From the NCBI GenBank assembly GCA_045658645.1, contig JAZOVJ010000001.1, positions 1-33,673 on the forward strand: a stretch of 33,673 nt of DNA, written 5' to 3'. Below the pieces are notes generated by a model. The model saw nothing but the letters and a program-made list of their open reading frames with translations, ran no database searches and was not told the origin of the DNA. The DNA comes from UBA1738 sp045658645. Its GTDB lineage: Bacteria; Bacillota; Clostridia; UBA1381. This document shows, in pieces, positions 1 through 7,505 of this stretch (position 1 is its first letter; the number at the start of each line of letters is the position of its first letter). The translations under genes were made by a program, and so were the position numbers.

Positions 1-3
1 TTT

Positions 4-1182
4 TTATAATCCTATTTCCTTTTTAAGCTTTAATAAATCCTGACCTGTCTTTAAGTCGGCGTTATTTATCTCGCCAATCACCCTTTTTGCGCCTCTTTCT
101 TTCCCGAATACCGACTTAAAAATTCTGTAAGCGTAATAAGACGGAACAAGAATTTTATATCGTTCTGCTTTCGGGTATCTTGCTATCAAATTCTCATAAG
201 ACGGAAAAATCATCTTTTTATAGCTTTCCAACTTGGCGGTGGCAGAAGAAGAGTTTTCGCCCGCATCGCCGGCAAGCTTTGCGGAGGCGTACTGGCTGTA
301 AGTCCCAATCCAACCGCTTTGGGCAACAAAGTCCGCCATAGCCAAAATGGTAGGGTCATCTGTTCCTTTTTCTTCAAACCAATACAGGAAAAGCGTTCTT
401 GCGCATTCCTCAAACCTTTTCAGATTGCATTTTGCAAGGGTTTCTTCAAGATATGCCATGTCAAAGCCATCCTTGCATTTTGACCACATCAGCCACAAAT
501 CAACAAATACCCTGATACCGATACCGGCGGTCCTTATATGATTTGCTGCATGGGCAAGGTTATAGATGTAAGTGTCCTCTGCGTTCATTTGATAGCGATG
601 CTCCTTGCCGTCACACTTAATCACACGCTCGGGAATTTTATTGCATTCTTCCTTCCAGGGGAAATCGTTCTGAACAAGCACCCTGTGAAGCTCGCACAAT
701 ATTGCGTTATTTATCATATACTTATCGTGACCGTCATCATCGGCATAGTCATCAACCAAAAACCCCAGACCAACCATAACGTCACGGGCGAGCCGAGCTT
801 TTTCGTTTCCTATGTAAATATCAAAATCGGAAGACTGGCGCATATCGGAAGACGGATAGAATTTTGCGGTTTCAGTGCCTTTGATAACAAAATAGTCTAT
901 GCCGGCATCCTCAAAAGCATTTTCTACCTGTTCGATATAATGCTGTTGCACTGCCATAAAGTTCAGGGAGGCAAAATAAGAGGCTTTGAAAAGCTTCGCC
1001 AACTCCTCGGGAATATCGGTATTTGAAAGTGCAAGGTAAACCAAATTCTGTATTTTGTGGAACGCACAGAACTTAAAGAAAAGACCGGCGTCAAGCTCGG
1101 CGGGGAGCGGTTTTACCGGTTTGCCGGAAAGAAACGAACTTATTAAATTGGTAGTATATTTAACATACGCATCCAAACCCAT
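4..1182 (-). CDS. Nucleotidyltransferase family protein (NTP_transf_5-like)
   Basis: This 392-aa protein matches the layout of the uncharacterised nucleotidyltransferase family NTP_transf_5 (PF14907). An N-terminal helical part is followed by a FVIKGTE segment near residue 100 and a SDFDIYIG motif near residues 118-125, whose two aspartates are the expected metal ligands of a polymerase-beta-like fold. A helical C-terminal half follows. The family often sits near polysaccharide or lantibiotic genes, but nothing here fixes a substrate. The frame opens at a TTG (1185) directly followed by ATG (1182). I prefer the ATG because the AGAGGTG ribosome binding site then lies at normal spacing. The gene diverges from spoIVA and has its own promoter at 1209-1236. 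The fold call is fairly sure; the function is unknown. Confidence 0.75.
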   Translation of the reverse strand: MGLDAYVKYTTNLISSFLSGKPVKPLPAELDAGLFFKFCAFHKIQNLVYLALSNTDIPEELAKLFKASYFASLNFMAVQQHYIEQVENAFEDAGIDYFVIKGTETAKFYPSSDMRQSSDFDIYIGNEKARLARDVMVGLGFLVDDYADDDGHDKYMINNAILCELHRVLVQNDFPWKEECNKIPERVIKCDGKEHRYQMNAEDTYIYNLAHAANHIRTAGIGIRVFVDLWLMWSKCKDGFDMAYLEETLAKCNLKRFEECARTLFLYWFEEKGTDDPTILAMADFVAQSGWIGTYSQYASAKLAGDAGENSSSATAKLESYKKMIFPSYENLIARYPKAERYKILVPSYYAYRIFKSVFGKERGAKRVIGEINNADLKTGQDLLKLKKEIGL

Positions 1183-1208
1183 CAAAACACCTCTTTTCTT
1201 TAAGTAAA

Positions 1209-1236
1209 ATTATATCATAAAATCGGTGATTGTCAA
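1209..1236 (-). promoter_or_regulatory. Sigma-A promoter of the nucleotidyltransferase gene
   Basis: On the minus strand TTGACA (1236-1231) and TATAAT (1214-1209) are both perfect consensus hexamers, separated by 16 bp. The position, about 27 bp upstream of the start codon, fits the divergent gene. Confidence 0.7.
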
Positions 1237-1322
1237 TATAAGCAAATTTTGTACTAAAACGAAAGTTCCTCCAATATATATGTAGTAAACCTGTACTATG
1301 TGCAAGAAAGGGAGGAGCAGAA

Positions 1323-2801
1323 GTGACAGAATACAGTATTTATCAGGATATAAAGGAGCGCTCGGGAGGGAATGTGTATATCGGAGTAGTAGGGCCTGTG
1401 CGCACGGGAAAGTCCACCTTTATAAAAAAGTTTATGGACCGGATGGTAATCCCCAATATCGAAAACAGCTATGATGCGCAAAGAGCCAGAGATGAGCTGC
1501 CGCAGTCGGCAATGGGCAGAACCATAATGACCACGGAACCGAAATTTGTGCCAAACGAGGCGGTAAGTGTAACGCTTTCGGGGAACGCAAAAATGAAAGT
1601 GCGAATGATTGACTGTGTCGGCTACATTGTTGAGGATTCGGCAGGGTATATGGAGGATGACGGACCGAGGATGGTGACAACGCCATGGTCAGATGACCCG
1701 CTTCCGTTTTTTGAGGCAGCCGAAATCGGCACGAAAAAGGTGATCTGCGACCATTCCACAATCGGTCTTTTGGTAACAACGGACGGAACGGTTGCAGACA
1801 TACCGAGAAAAAGCTATGAACACGCAGAGGAAAGGGTAGTTAACGAGCTAAAGAACATCAATAAGCCGTTTATTATTCTTTTAAATTCCAAAACCCCGAA
1901 CTCTTCCGAGTGCCGCAGACTGAAGTGCGAGCTTGAAGAGAAGTATGGCGTGCCTGTGGTTGCGGTTAGCTGCGCAGACCTTACCGAAGAGGACGTTGAA
2001 CAAATCATCGAAACTGTACTGTTTGAATTCCCACTGTCCGAGGTAAAAATTCGTATGCCCGGCTGGGTCAGCAGTCTTGGGAACGACCATTGGCTTTCCG
2101 AAAAACTCAATAAGGCGGTGTTTTACGAAATCGAACCTCTTGAGAAAATCCGCAATGTCAGCACCTTCTGCGAAAGCCTTTCCGCCTATGACTTCATAAA
2201 ATCCTCAAGTATAGACGGCATAGATTTAGGCTCGGGGAAAGCGGTTCTTGACATCAACACGCCCGAGGAGTTGTTCTACCAGATTTTAGGCGAAGAATCG
2301 GGATTTGAAATCGGTGACGAGGAAGCGCTTGTGAAGCTTATCCGTGACCTTGCAAAAACTAAGGCGGAATACGACAAAATTTCTTATGCACTGCATCAGG
2401 TGAAAGAGTGCGGCTATGGCGTAGTATCGCCCACAACGGACGAACTGACGCTGGAAGAACCGAAGATAGTGAAACAGGGCGGACGCTACGGCGTAAAGCT
2501 GAAAGCATCGGCACCAAGCATACATATGATACGTGCAAACATTCAGGCGGAGGTCAGCCCGATTGTGGGAACGGAGAAACAATCGGAGGAGCTTGTTCAT
2601 TATCTTTTAGACGAATTTAATCAGGACCCTGCAAAAATCTGGGAATCCAACATTTTCGGCAAGTCCCTATACGAGCTTGTGAACGAGGGCGTAAATAACA
2701 AGCTGTCCAAAATGCCGGACGAGGCACGGAGAAAGCTTGCCACAACCCTTGAGAGAATAATAAATGAAGGCAGCGGAGGTTTGATTTGTATAATATTGTA
2801 A
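1323..2801 (+). CDS. spoIVA: Stage IV sporulation protein A, spore-coat ATPase
   Basis: SpoIVA is the mother-cell ATPase that polymerises on the forespore surface and forms the platform for coat assembly. The 492-aa protein has the usual family length. Residues 24-32 (GPVRTGKST) form the Walker A motif, MIDCVGY is the switch/Walker B-like segment, and the C-terminus ends GGLICIIL as in known SpoIVA proteins; that end is needed for forespore localisation. The start is GTG with GGAGGAG at 1311-1317. In Bacillus the gene is under sigma-E; I could not find a convincing sigma-E promoter in the 140-bp divergent intergenic region. Its 3' end overlaps the next gene by 16 bp. The gene shows the organism belongs to an endospore-forming lineage. 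Confidence 0.97.
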   Translation: MTEYSIYQDIKERSGGNVYIGVVGPVRTGKSTFIKKFMDRMVIPNIENSYDAQRARDELPQSAMGRTIMTTEPKFVPNEAVSVTLSGNAKMKVRMIDCVGYIVEDSAGYMEDDGPRMVTTPWSDDPLPFFEAAEIGTKKVICDHSTIGLLVTTDGTVADIPRKSYEHAEERVVNELKNINKPFIILLNSKTPNSSECRRLKCELEEKYGVPVVAVSCADLTEEDVEQIIETVLFEFPLSEVKIRMPGWVSSLGNDHWLSEKLNKAVFYEIEPLEKIRNVSTFCESLSAYDFIKSSSIDGIDLGSGKAVLDINTPEELFYQILGEESGFEIGDEEALVKLIRDLAKTKAEYDKISYALHQVKECGYGVVSPTTDELTLEEPKIVKQGGRYGVKLKASAPSIHMIRANIQAEVSPIVGTEKQSEELVHYLLDEFNQDPAKIWESNIFGKSLYELVNEGVNNKLSKMPDEARRKLATTLERIINEGSGGLICIIL

Positions 2802-3466
2802 AAAAAATAGCAATTCCTCTGCTGATACTGCTTACGGCGTCCTGCAGCGGCGGAGTTCGGGTTGATAGTATAGATAAATCCTATGCGACCGAAACGGTGA
2901 TGGTTGATGCAAAAATACCGAAGCTTTCGGGGGTTGGCTCGGAAAGTCTTGAGGAAACGGTTAATGCAGACTATGAAAAAACCATATCCTCGCTTTTGTC
3001 GGACTTCAAAAAGCAGGCATCAAAGACAGGCGACAAATCAACCTTCACTGTAACCACAACGGAACACCACAATGACGGCGGTTTTTTCTCGGCGGTGACG
3101 CAGGTGGACTCTTTTGCGTCAGAAAACCATAAAAACAGTTTCAGAATAACAAAAAATATTGATACTAAAAAAGGAGCGGAGCTTTCTCTTTCCGACCTGT
3201 TTGACGGGGACACGTATATCGATATGATAAATGCAAGGCTTACAGAGACAGTTTCGGAAAACAGAGAAAAGTATCAGGGCCTCTGGGAAAAACCAAGACT
3301 TTGTGAAAATCAGGACTTTTATGTTTCGTCAGGCTTCCTTGTGGTATATTACTTACCCTATAAGCTTTCCTATTACGAACGGGGCTTTGTGGAGATACCG
3401 CTGTCTCTTGGGGATATGAGCGGATACCTGAAGGAAGAATACAGATACCTGGCAGATTTAAATTAG
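2786..3466 (+). CDS. RsiV/PdaC-like lipoprotein (DUF4163/DUF3298-type)
   Basis: This 226-aa predicted lipoprotein has a short basic N-terminus, a hydrophobic stretch and a lipobox (LTASC, Cys about residue 20). The rest resembles the paired DUF4163/DUF3298 module found outside the membrane in RsiV (the lysozyme-sensing anti-sigma factor) and PdaC (peptidoglycan deacetylase). The GAELSLSDLFDG segment and the final DMSGYLKEEYRYLAD are typical of DUF3298. There is no transmembrane anti-sigma domain and no deacetylase domain, so it is a stand-alone sensor or wall-binding module. It starts at TTG with GGAGGT at 2775-2780, inside the end of spoIVA (16-bp overlap), so translation is probably coupled and expression probably sporulation-linked. 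The exact role is unknown. Confidence 0.75.
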   Translation: MYNIVKKIAIPLLILLTASCSGGVRVDSIDKSYATETVMVDAKIPKLSGVGSESLEETVNADYEKTISSLLSDFKKQASKTGDKSTFTVTTTEHHNDGGFFSAVTQVDSFASENHKNSFRITKNIDTKKGAELSLSDLFDGDTYIDMINARLTETVSENREKYQGLWEKPRLCENQDFYVSSGFLVVYYLPYKLSYYERGFVEIPLSLGDMSGYLKEEYRYLADLN

Positions 3467-3492
3467 AAAAAGGAGAGGCTCTCTCCTTTTTT
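3467..3492 (+). terminator. Rho-independent terminator after the spoIVA operon
   Basis: An 11-bp perfect stem (AAAAGGAGAG class, arms 3467-3477 and 3481-3491) with a 3-nt loop is followed by T residues, immediately downstream of the lipoprotein stop codon. Confidence 0.85.
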
Positions 3493-3626
3493 ACTTTTTT
3501 GAAGAACTGATATTATATAATAGGAAAGAACACGGGCATTTTCTGGGCAAGGTTAGTTAAAACCCACAAAAAAGCCTGCAAAAAGCTCTTTTGCAATAAC
3601 AAAATGCTAATATTTTAACAAAAAAC

Positions 3627-3655
3627 TTGACATTTTATGAAAAAAGGAGTAAAAT
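3627..3655 (+). promoter_or_regulatory. Sigma-A promoter P1 of the S-layer gene
   Basis: TTGACA (3627-3632), a 17-bp spacer and TAAAAT (3650-3655). It would give a leader of about 290 nt. Confidence 0.65.
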
Positions 3656-3759
3656 TTAAGATGTATGGTTGTATTATAGCCGTACTTTGATGTCAAAATA
3701 TTTGTGTAATGTTACAAAGTTTCTGTAAAATTACATAATTTTTCTATTTTGTCACCAAT

Positions 3760-3776
3760 TTTACAGTTATATTACA
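3760..3776 (-). promoter_or_regulatory. Candidate WalR-type box
   Basis: On the minus strand the site reads TGTAAT, 5 bp, TGTAAA. This matches the published Bacillus WalR (YycF) consensus TGTWAH-N5-TGTWAH at every fixed position. It lies 16 bp upstream of the P2 -35 box. The AT-rich background makes chance matches possible. Confidence 0.4.
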
Positions 3777-3791
3777 ACTGCAGAAAATGCA

Positions 3792-3820
3792 TTGACACCG
3801 CAAAAAAACAGTGGTAAAAT
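3792..3820 (+). promoter_or_regulatory. Sigma-A promoter P2 of the S-layer gene
   Basis: TTGACA (3792-3797), a 17-bp spacer and TAAAAT (3815-3820), the same hexamers and spacing as P1. A perfect 9-bp inverted repeat, ATGCATTGA (3787-3795) and TCAATGCAT (3820-3828), brackets the core promoter, so its right arm would cover the transcription start. Confidence 0.7.
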
Positions 3821-3887
3821 CAATGCATAGTCAGGATATACAAATAAAATGTATGTTTTGACACCGAAAAATTCCGTTGTGAGAAAA

Positions 3888-3924
3888 GAAAGGGTGCACA
3901 CGGAATGCATAAAAGCACCCTTTC
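3888..3924 (+). promoter_or_regulatory. Stem-loop in the S-layer mRNA leader
   Basis: GAAAGGGTGC (3888-3897) pairs perfectly with GCACCCTTTC (3915-3924) around a 17-nt loop. No T-run follows, and the GGGAGG ribosome binding site starts 13 nt later, so this looks like a stabilising 5' leader hairpin rather than a terminator. Confidence 0.6.
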
Positions 3925-3952
3925 AAAATAGAAAAAGGGAGGATTTGAAATT

Positions 3953-6844
3953 ATGAAGAATTTCAAAAAGGTAATTTCCGTTGTTATGGCTTTAGCAATG
4001 ATCATTAGCTCATTCACAGCTGTTAGCGCTTCTAAGTTTGCTGACGTTGCTGACACAGCTAAGTATGCTGAAGCAGTACAGGTACTTTCAGCTCTTGGTG
4101 TTGTTAACGGCATCGAAGAGAATGGTACTCTAACATTCAAACCGGAAAATTTAGTAACAAGAGCAGAAGCTGCTACAATGATCGTTGGTGCACTTAACAT
4201 GGCTAACGATGCTAACGCTTCAGCTGGTACATCACAGTTCGCTGATGTAAACTCACAGGCTGCTTGGGCAGCTGGTTTCGTAAACGTTGGTGTTGCTCAG
4301 GGCTTCATCGCTGGTTACGATGCTAACACATTTGGTCCACTTGATAACGTTACATATGCTCAGCTATGTGTAATGCTTACTCAGATCACAGGTTACGGCG
4401 AATACGCTAAGGCATACGGCGGCTGGCCAACAGGTTACACAACTATGGCTGCTACAGCTGGTATCAACAAGGGCGTTGCTGCTGCTAACGACACAGCTTT
4501 GACAAGAGGTCAGGTTGCTATGATGGTATGGAACGCTCTTAAGGCTCCAATGCTTGGCGTTAAGACATACACAGTTAACGGCAACGAATATGAACCACTT
4601 GACGGTTCAAACGGCAAGTACAAGACTCTTTTCTCAGAAAAGTTTGACGGTTACACAGCTACAATCACAATCAAGAAGACTCCTCTAACAGAAGAAACTT
4701 CAGCTAATGACGAAGTTACATTCGACGTTGAAAAGTCAGACTGGTGGTTAGACAAGGCTGTTAAGACAAACGCTGATAAGGTTAAGGGCGCTGAAGGCCG
4801 TTTCGCAGCTGACGTTGACGTAAATGGTAACTACCTACAGACAGGTGAAGCTGTATTCGTACTTGACGAAGAAGATGAAGTTCCAGTAATGATCTACTTT
4901 GCAGCAACTGGTAAGGTTGATACAAAGGAAGTTGCAGCTGATACATACTATCCACAGGCTAAGCTTTCAGATGGTAACAAGTATGCTAACAACCAGAAGA
5001 TCAGATTCGGTTCAACATACTACAAGTTCGATACAACATTTACTCTATTTGTAAATGGCGTTGAATACGCAACAATTAAGATGGGTGACGATTTAGATGC
5101 TCTTCTTACAAAGGCTCAGGGTACAATCAAGCTTGTAAAGGCTGATGACGCTGACTACTACAACACAATGTTCATCAACTACTACCAGATCGCTGAAATC
5201 AGCTCAATCAAGGTATCAGACGATGAAACAACAATCAACCTAAAGGGTATTAAAGAAGCTATCAGTGAAAAGGCAAAGAAGATCACAAAGATCGTTATCA
5301 CAAACGAACTTGTTGAAGATGGCGAAACAGTTGTTACTGTAACAAAGAACGGCGCAGCAGCTGAGCTTTCTGCACTTTCAAAGGGTGACATCATCGCTTA
5401 CGCTACAAACTTTGCTGACATCGAAAGCCTTGAAGATCCAAAGGTAATCGACATCATCGCTACAGATGACGTAGCAGCTGGTCTTGTTAAGAAGGCTGAT
5501 GATAAGAACAACGAATACACAATCGACGAAACAGTTTACGCTGTTGTTGACGGCGCTGACAAGCCAACAGTTGGTCAGTCACTAAACTTAGTACTTGATC
5601 CATTCGGCAGAATCTATGCTTCAGAAGCTGACGGCACAACAACAAAGTATGCTATCGTTCTTAAGGCTGACACAGACGAAGGTGAAGTTACTCTTCTTCT
5701 TGCAGACGGAACATCAAAGACATACGAAATCGACAGCGCTTCAAGCATTGATATCGATAAGTTCGATTTCGCGGCAACTGAAGCAGTTGAAAACAGAGTT
5801 GTAACATACAAGGTTAAGAATTCAAACGGTAAGCTTTCAACACTTGAAAAAGTAACAGGTCTTGAAGCTGAATCACTTGAATACAAAGAAAGAACAGGTA
5901 AGCTTGGTAGCGCTTACGCTATCACAGAATCAACACCTGTAATCGATGCTACAGAAGCTAAGAACGGTCTTGCAAGATACGCTTCAAGCTACTCAGTATT
6001 CGATAACTCAGCATTCGTTGATGGCACAAACTACAGCACAATCGCAATCAAGAAGGACGGTTATGTAGCATTCGTAGTTATCACAGAAGTTGGTAACAAG
6101 TTTGGTGCAGGCGTTAGATTTGCAGTTGTTAAGGAAGCAGCTATCGACCACATCGTTGATGGTGATGAATGTGACCTTGTTAAGGTTCTTTACAATGGTG
6201 CAGAAGAAGATCTTCTATTCAATGATGGTGTAGCTAAGACTCTTGCAGTTGGTGATGCATTCTTCTTTGAAACAGATTCTGACGGTCTTGTAAAGGCAGT
6301 TTACGAAGTATACAGCAAGCCAGTATTTGCATACGACAAGGAAAACAAAGTTTTCGTTGAAAAGACAGCAAGTACATTTACTTCTCTTGACAAGATTGAT
6401 GGTATCACATCAGATATGCTTCCAACAGGTACAAAGGGTTGGTCATACTCAATCTGGGATGCAGGTTACGACCTACAGCTTGCTCAGGGCGTTGTAACAA
6501 AGGTTACAGACGACTATGTTGAATTCGCAAGCTTGAAGCAGATTAAGGATAACAAGACTCTTCGTACAGACACTGACCTAACAGAAGAAGGCAATGGTGT
6601 TGTAACATACACAATCGATCCTGAAGCTGTTGCATACGTTTACCTATCACAGGATGGCGCAGCATTTGATGAAGAAAAGCTAATCGTAACAGATGTTGCT
6701 TCTATCTCAGCTTCTGACTTCAGCGATTTCGAAAATGAAGATGATAAGGACCTTTACGAAAATATCGACTTTGCTTACGCTAACGAAGCACTTGTAATGC
6801 TTGTTAACGGCGACATCGTTGCTATCTACGTAATCGAGAAATAA
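3953..6844 (+). CDS. S-layer homology (SLH) domain surface protein
   Basis: This 963-aa secreted protein has a signal peptide (about residues 1-26, cleavage after AVSA). Three SLH repeats follow at about 29-80, 96-150 and 157-201, which anchor proteins to pyruvylated secondary wall polymer. The remaining ~760 residues are acidic, rich in Asp, Glu, Lys, Val and Ala, and match no domain I recognise; they would form the surface-exposed body. Codon choice is extreme (GCT, ACA, TCA, CCA dominate), unlike the neighbouring genes but like rpmI and rplT, which signals very high expression. With two strong promoters, a structured leader and a strong terminator, this is probably the main S-layer protein of the cell. 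The C-terminus has no sortase motif. Confidence 0.9.
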   Translation: MKNFKKVISVVMALAMIISSFTAVSASKFADVADTAKYAEAVQVLSALGVVNGIEENGTLTFKPENLVTRAEAATMIVGALNMANDANASAGTSQFADVNSQAAWAAGFVNVGVAQGFIAGYDANTFGPLDNVTYAQLCVMLTQITGYGEYAKAYGGWPTGYTTMAATAGINKGVAAANDTALTRGQVAMMVWNALKAPMLGVKTYTVNGNEYEPLDGSNGKYKTLFSEKFDGYTATITIKKTPLTEETSANDEVTFDVEKSDWWLDKAVKTNADKVKGAEGRFAADVDVNGNYLQTGEAVFVLDEEDEVPVMIYFAATGKVDTKEVAADTYYPQAKLSDGNKYANNQKIRFGSTYYKFDTTFTLFVNGVEYATIKMGDDLDALLTKAQGTIKLVKADDADYYNTMFINYYQIAEISSIKVSDDETTINLKGIKEAISEKAKKITKIVITNELVEDGETVVTVTKNGAAAELSALSKGDIIAYATNFADIESLEDPKVIDIIATDDVAAGLVKKADDKNNEYTIDETVYAVVDGADKPTVGQSLNLVLDPFGRIYASEADGTTTKYAIVLKADTDEGEVTLLLADGTSKTYEIDSASSIDIDKFDFAATEAVENRVVTYKVKNSNGKLSTLEKVTGLEAESLEYKERTGKLGSAYAITESTPVIDATEAKNGLARYASSYSVFDNSAFVDGTNYSTIAIKKDGYVAFVVITEVGNKFGAGVRFAVVKEAAIDHIVDGDECDLVKVLYNGAEEDLLFNDGVAKTLAVGDAFFFETDSDGLVKAVYEVYSKPVFAYDKENKVFVEKTASTFTSLDKIDGITSDMLPTGTKGWSYSIWDAGYDLQLAQGVVTKVTDDYVEFASLKQIKDNKTLRTDTDLTEEGNGVVTYTIDPEAVAYVYLSQDGAAFDEEKLIVTDVASISASDFSDFENEDDKDLYENIDFAYANEALVMLVNGDIVAIYVIEK

Positions 6845-6861
6845 TTATCTGATTATAAATT

Positions 6862-6893
6862 AAAGAGTTGGACTTCGGTTCAACTCTTTTTTT
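6862..6893 (+). terminator. Strong terminator after the S-layer gene
   Basis: A 12-bp stem with one G-T pair (6862-6873 with 6878-6889), a TTCG tetraloop and a T-run. Confidence 0.92.
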
Positions 6894-6898
6894 GTGTA

Positions 6899-7195
6899 AC
6901 GAAAATCACCAGCTAAGCTGGTGGTTCCAAAAAGCTTTCGACGTTGAACAAAAGAGCCTTCTCCTTGAGGAGAAGGTGGGTTGCGAAGCAACTCGGATGA
7001 GGTGAAAAGGAAACGACGTAGATAAAAAAACACCTCATCAGTCACTATCGTGACAGCTTCCCCTCAAGGCGAAGCCGATGGGCTCCTTTGCAAAAATCAG
7101 ATTATTTGGTGGACTTTCAGTCCCGCCAGTAATAGCGACTTATAGTCGCAGAGCAAACTATCGGCTTAGTCGGTAGTTATGATTGTGCAACAAAA
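6899..7195. repeat. MITE-like hairpin-rich non-coding element
   Basis: This ~300-bp patch contains only short palindromes. They are CACCAGCT-A-AGCTGGTG (6907-6923), CTTCTCC/GGAGAAG with TTGA loop (6958-6975), GTTGC/GCAAC (6980-6992), GGATGAGGTG (6995-7004) facing CACCTCATC (7031-7039) as an inverted pair, GTCAC/GTGAC (7041-7054), GCGACT/AGTCGC (7135-7149) and a 10-bp imperfect stem (7156-7178). I know very similar sequences as dispersed repeats in gut Clostridia. The end hairpins also resemble palindrome-associated elements derived from IS200/IS605. No transposase remains, so the family assignment is inference. Confidence 0.6.
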
Positions 7196-7240
7196 ATAAT
7201 GCCAATATAGGGGCGGGGTTCTATCCCCGTCTGTTTGTAT

Positions 7241-7442
7241 CGGGAGGGTGCCGAGACCATCGCCGTCCGTTTGATTCGGGAGGGTGCCGAGACCATCGCC
7301 GCCCGTTTGTATCGGGAGGGTGCCGAGACCATCCCCGTCTGTTTGTATCGGGAGGCGCCGAGACCATCCCCGCCCGTTTGTTCCGGGAGGCGCGGAGACC
7401 ATCCCCACCCGTTTGATTCGGGAGGGCGCGGAGACCATCCCC
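7241..7442. repeat. GC-rich tandem array, six units of 35-36 bp
   Basis: Units begin with CGGGAGG at 7241, 7277, 7313, 7349, 7384 and 7419, giving periods of 36, 36, 36, 35 and 35 bp. Each unit contains GAGACCATC and a CGTTTG-type block. A degenerate partial unit with a CGGGG/CCCCG hairpin precedes it (7214-7240). The GC content is far above the surrounding DNA. Several frames on both strands stay open only because the unit lacks stop codons; the two 35-bp periods break any frame, so I do not call it coding. There are no unique spacers, so it is not CRISPR. Confidence 0.85.
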
Positions 7443-7445
7443 TAC

Positions 7446-7474
7446 TTGACAAACTTTATAATCAGCTATATAAT
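7446..7474 (+). promoter_or_regulatory. Perfect-consensus sigma-A promoter of the SDR gene
   Basis: TTGACA (7446-7451), a 17-bp spacer and TATAAT (7469-7474). The -35 box begins within a few bases of the end of the tandem array. Confidence 0.8.
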
Positions 7475-7505
7475 TATTAAGAATATTAAAGCAAGGAAGA
7501 AAATT

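Larger units (their letters stand above)
3493..3952 (+). promoter_or_regulatory. 460-bp regulatory region and leader of the S-layer gene
   Basis: No gene is visible here. The DNA is very AT-rich. It holds promoter P1 (3627-3655), two TGTAAnnTTACA palindromes (3705-3716 and 3724-3735), a TTTACA-N5-ATTACA direct repeat (3760-3776), promoter P2 (3792-3820), a third TTGACACCG element (3858-3866) with no good -10 box, and a leader hairpin (3888-3924) just before the ribosome binding site GGGAGG (3937-3942). The amount of signal fits a tightly controlled, very highly expressed surface-protein gene. Confidence 0.7.

Noticed and set aside
538..1026. 162-codon plus-strand open frame
   Set aside because: It lies opposite the nucleotidyltransferase gene, has no ribosome binding site, and the minus-strand protein has recognisable motifs.
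1266..1316. TCCTCC facing GGAGGA upstream of spoIVA as a ribosome-binding-site sequestering hairpin
   Set aside because: Only 6 bp with a loop of about 40 nt; too weak to claim regulation.
1186..1322. Sigma-E promoter for spoIVA
   Set aside because: A CATAAAAT at 1216-1223 resembles the -10 box but has no -35 partner, and the segment near 1290 has too many mismatches.
7241..7442. CRISPR array
   Set aside because: Units follow each other without unique spacers, and no cas genes are near.
7166..7480. Overlapping open frames of 77-91 codons on both strands in the tandem array, with REGAETI-type repeats
   Set aside because: They exist because the 36-bp unit has no stop codons. The last two 35-bp units shift the frame, no ribosome binding site is present, and the frames lie on both strands.
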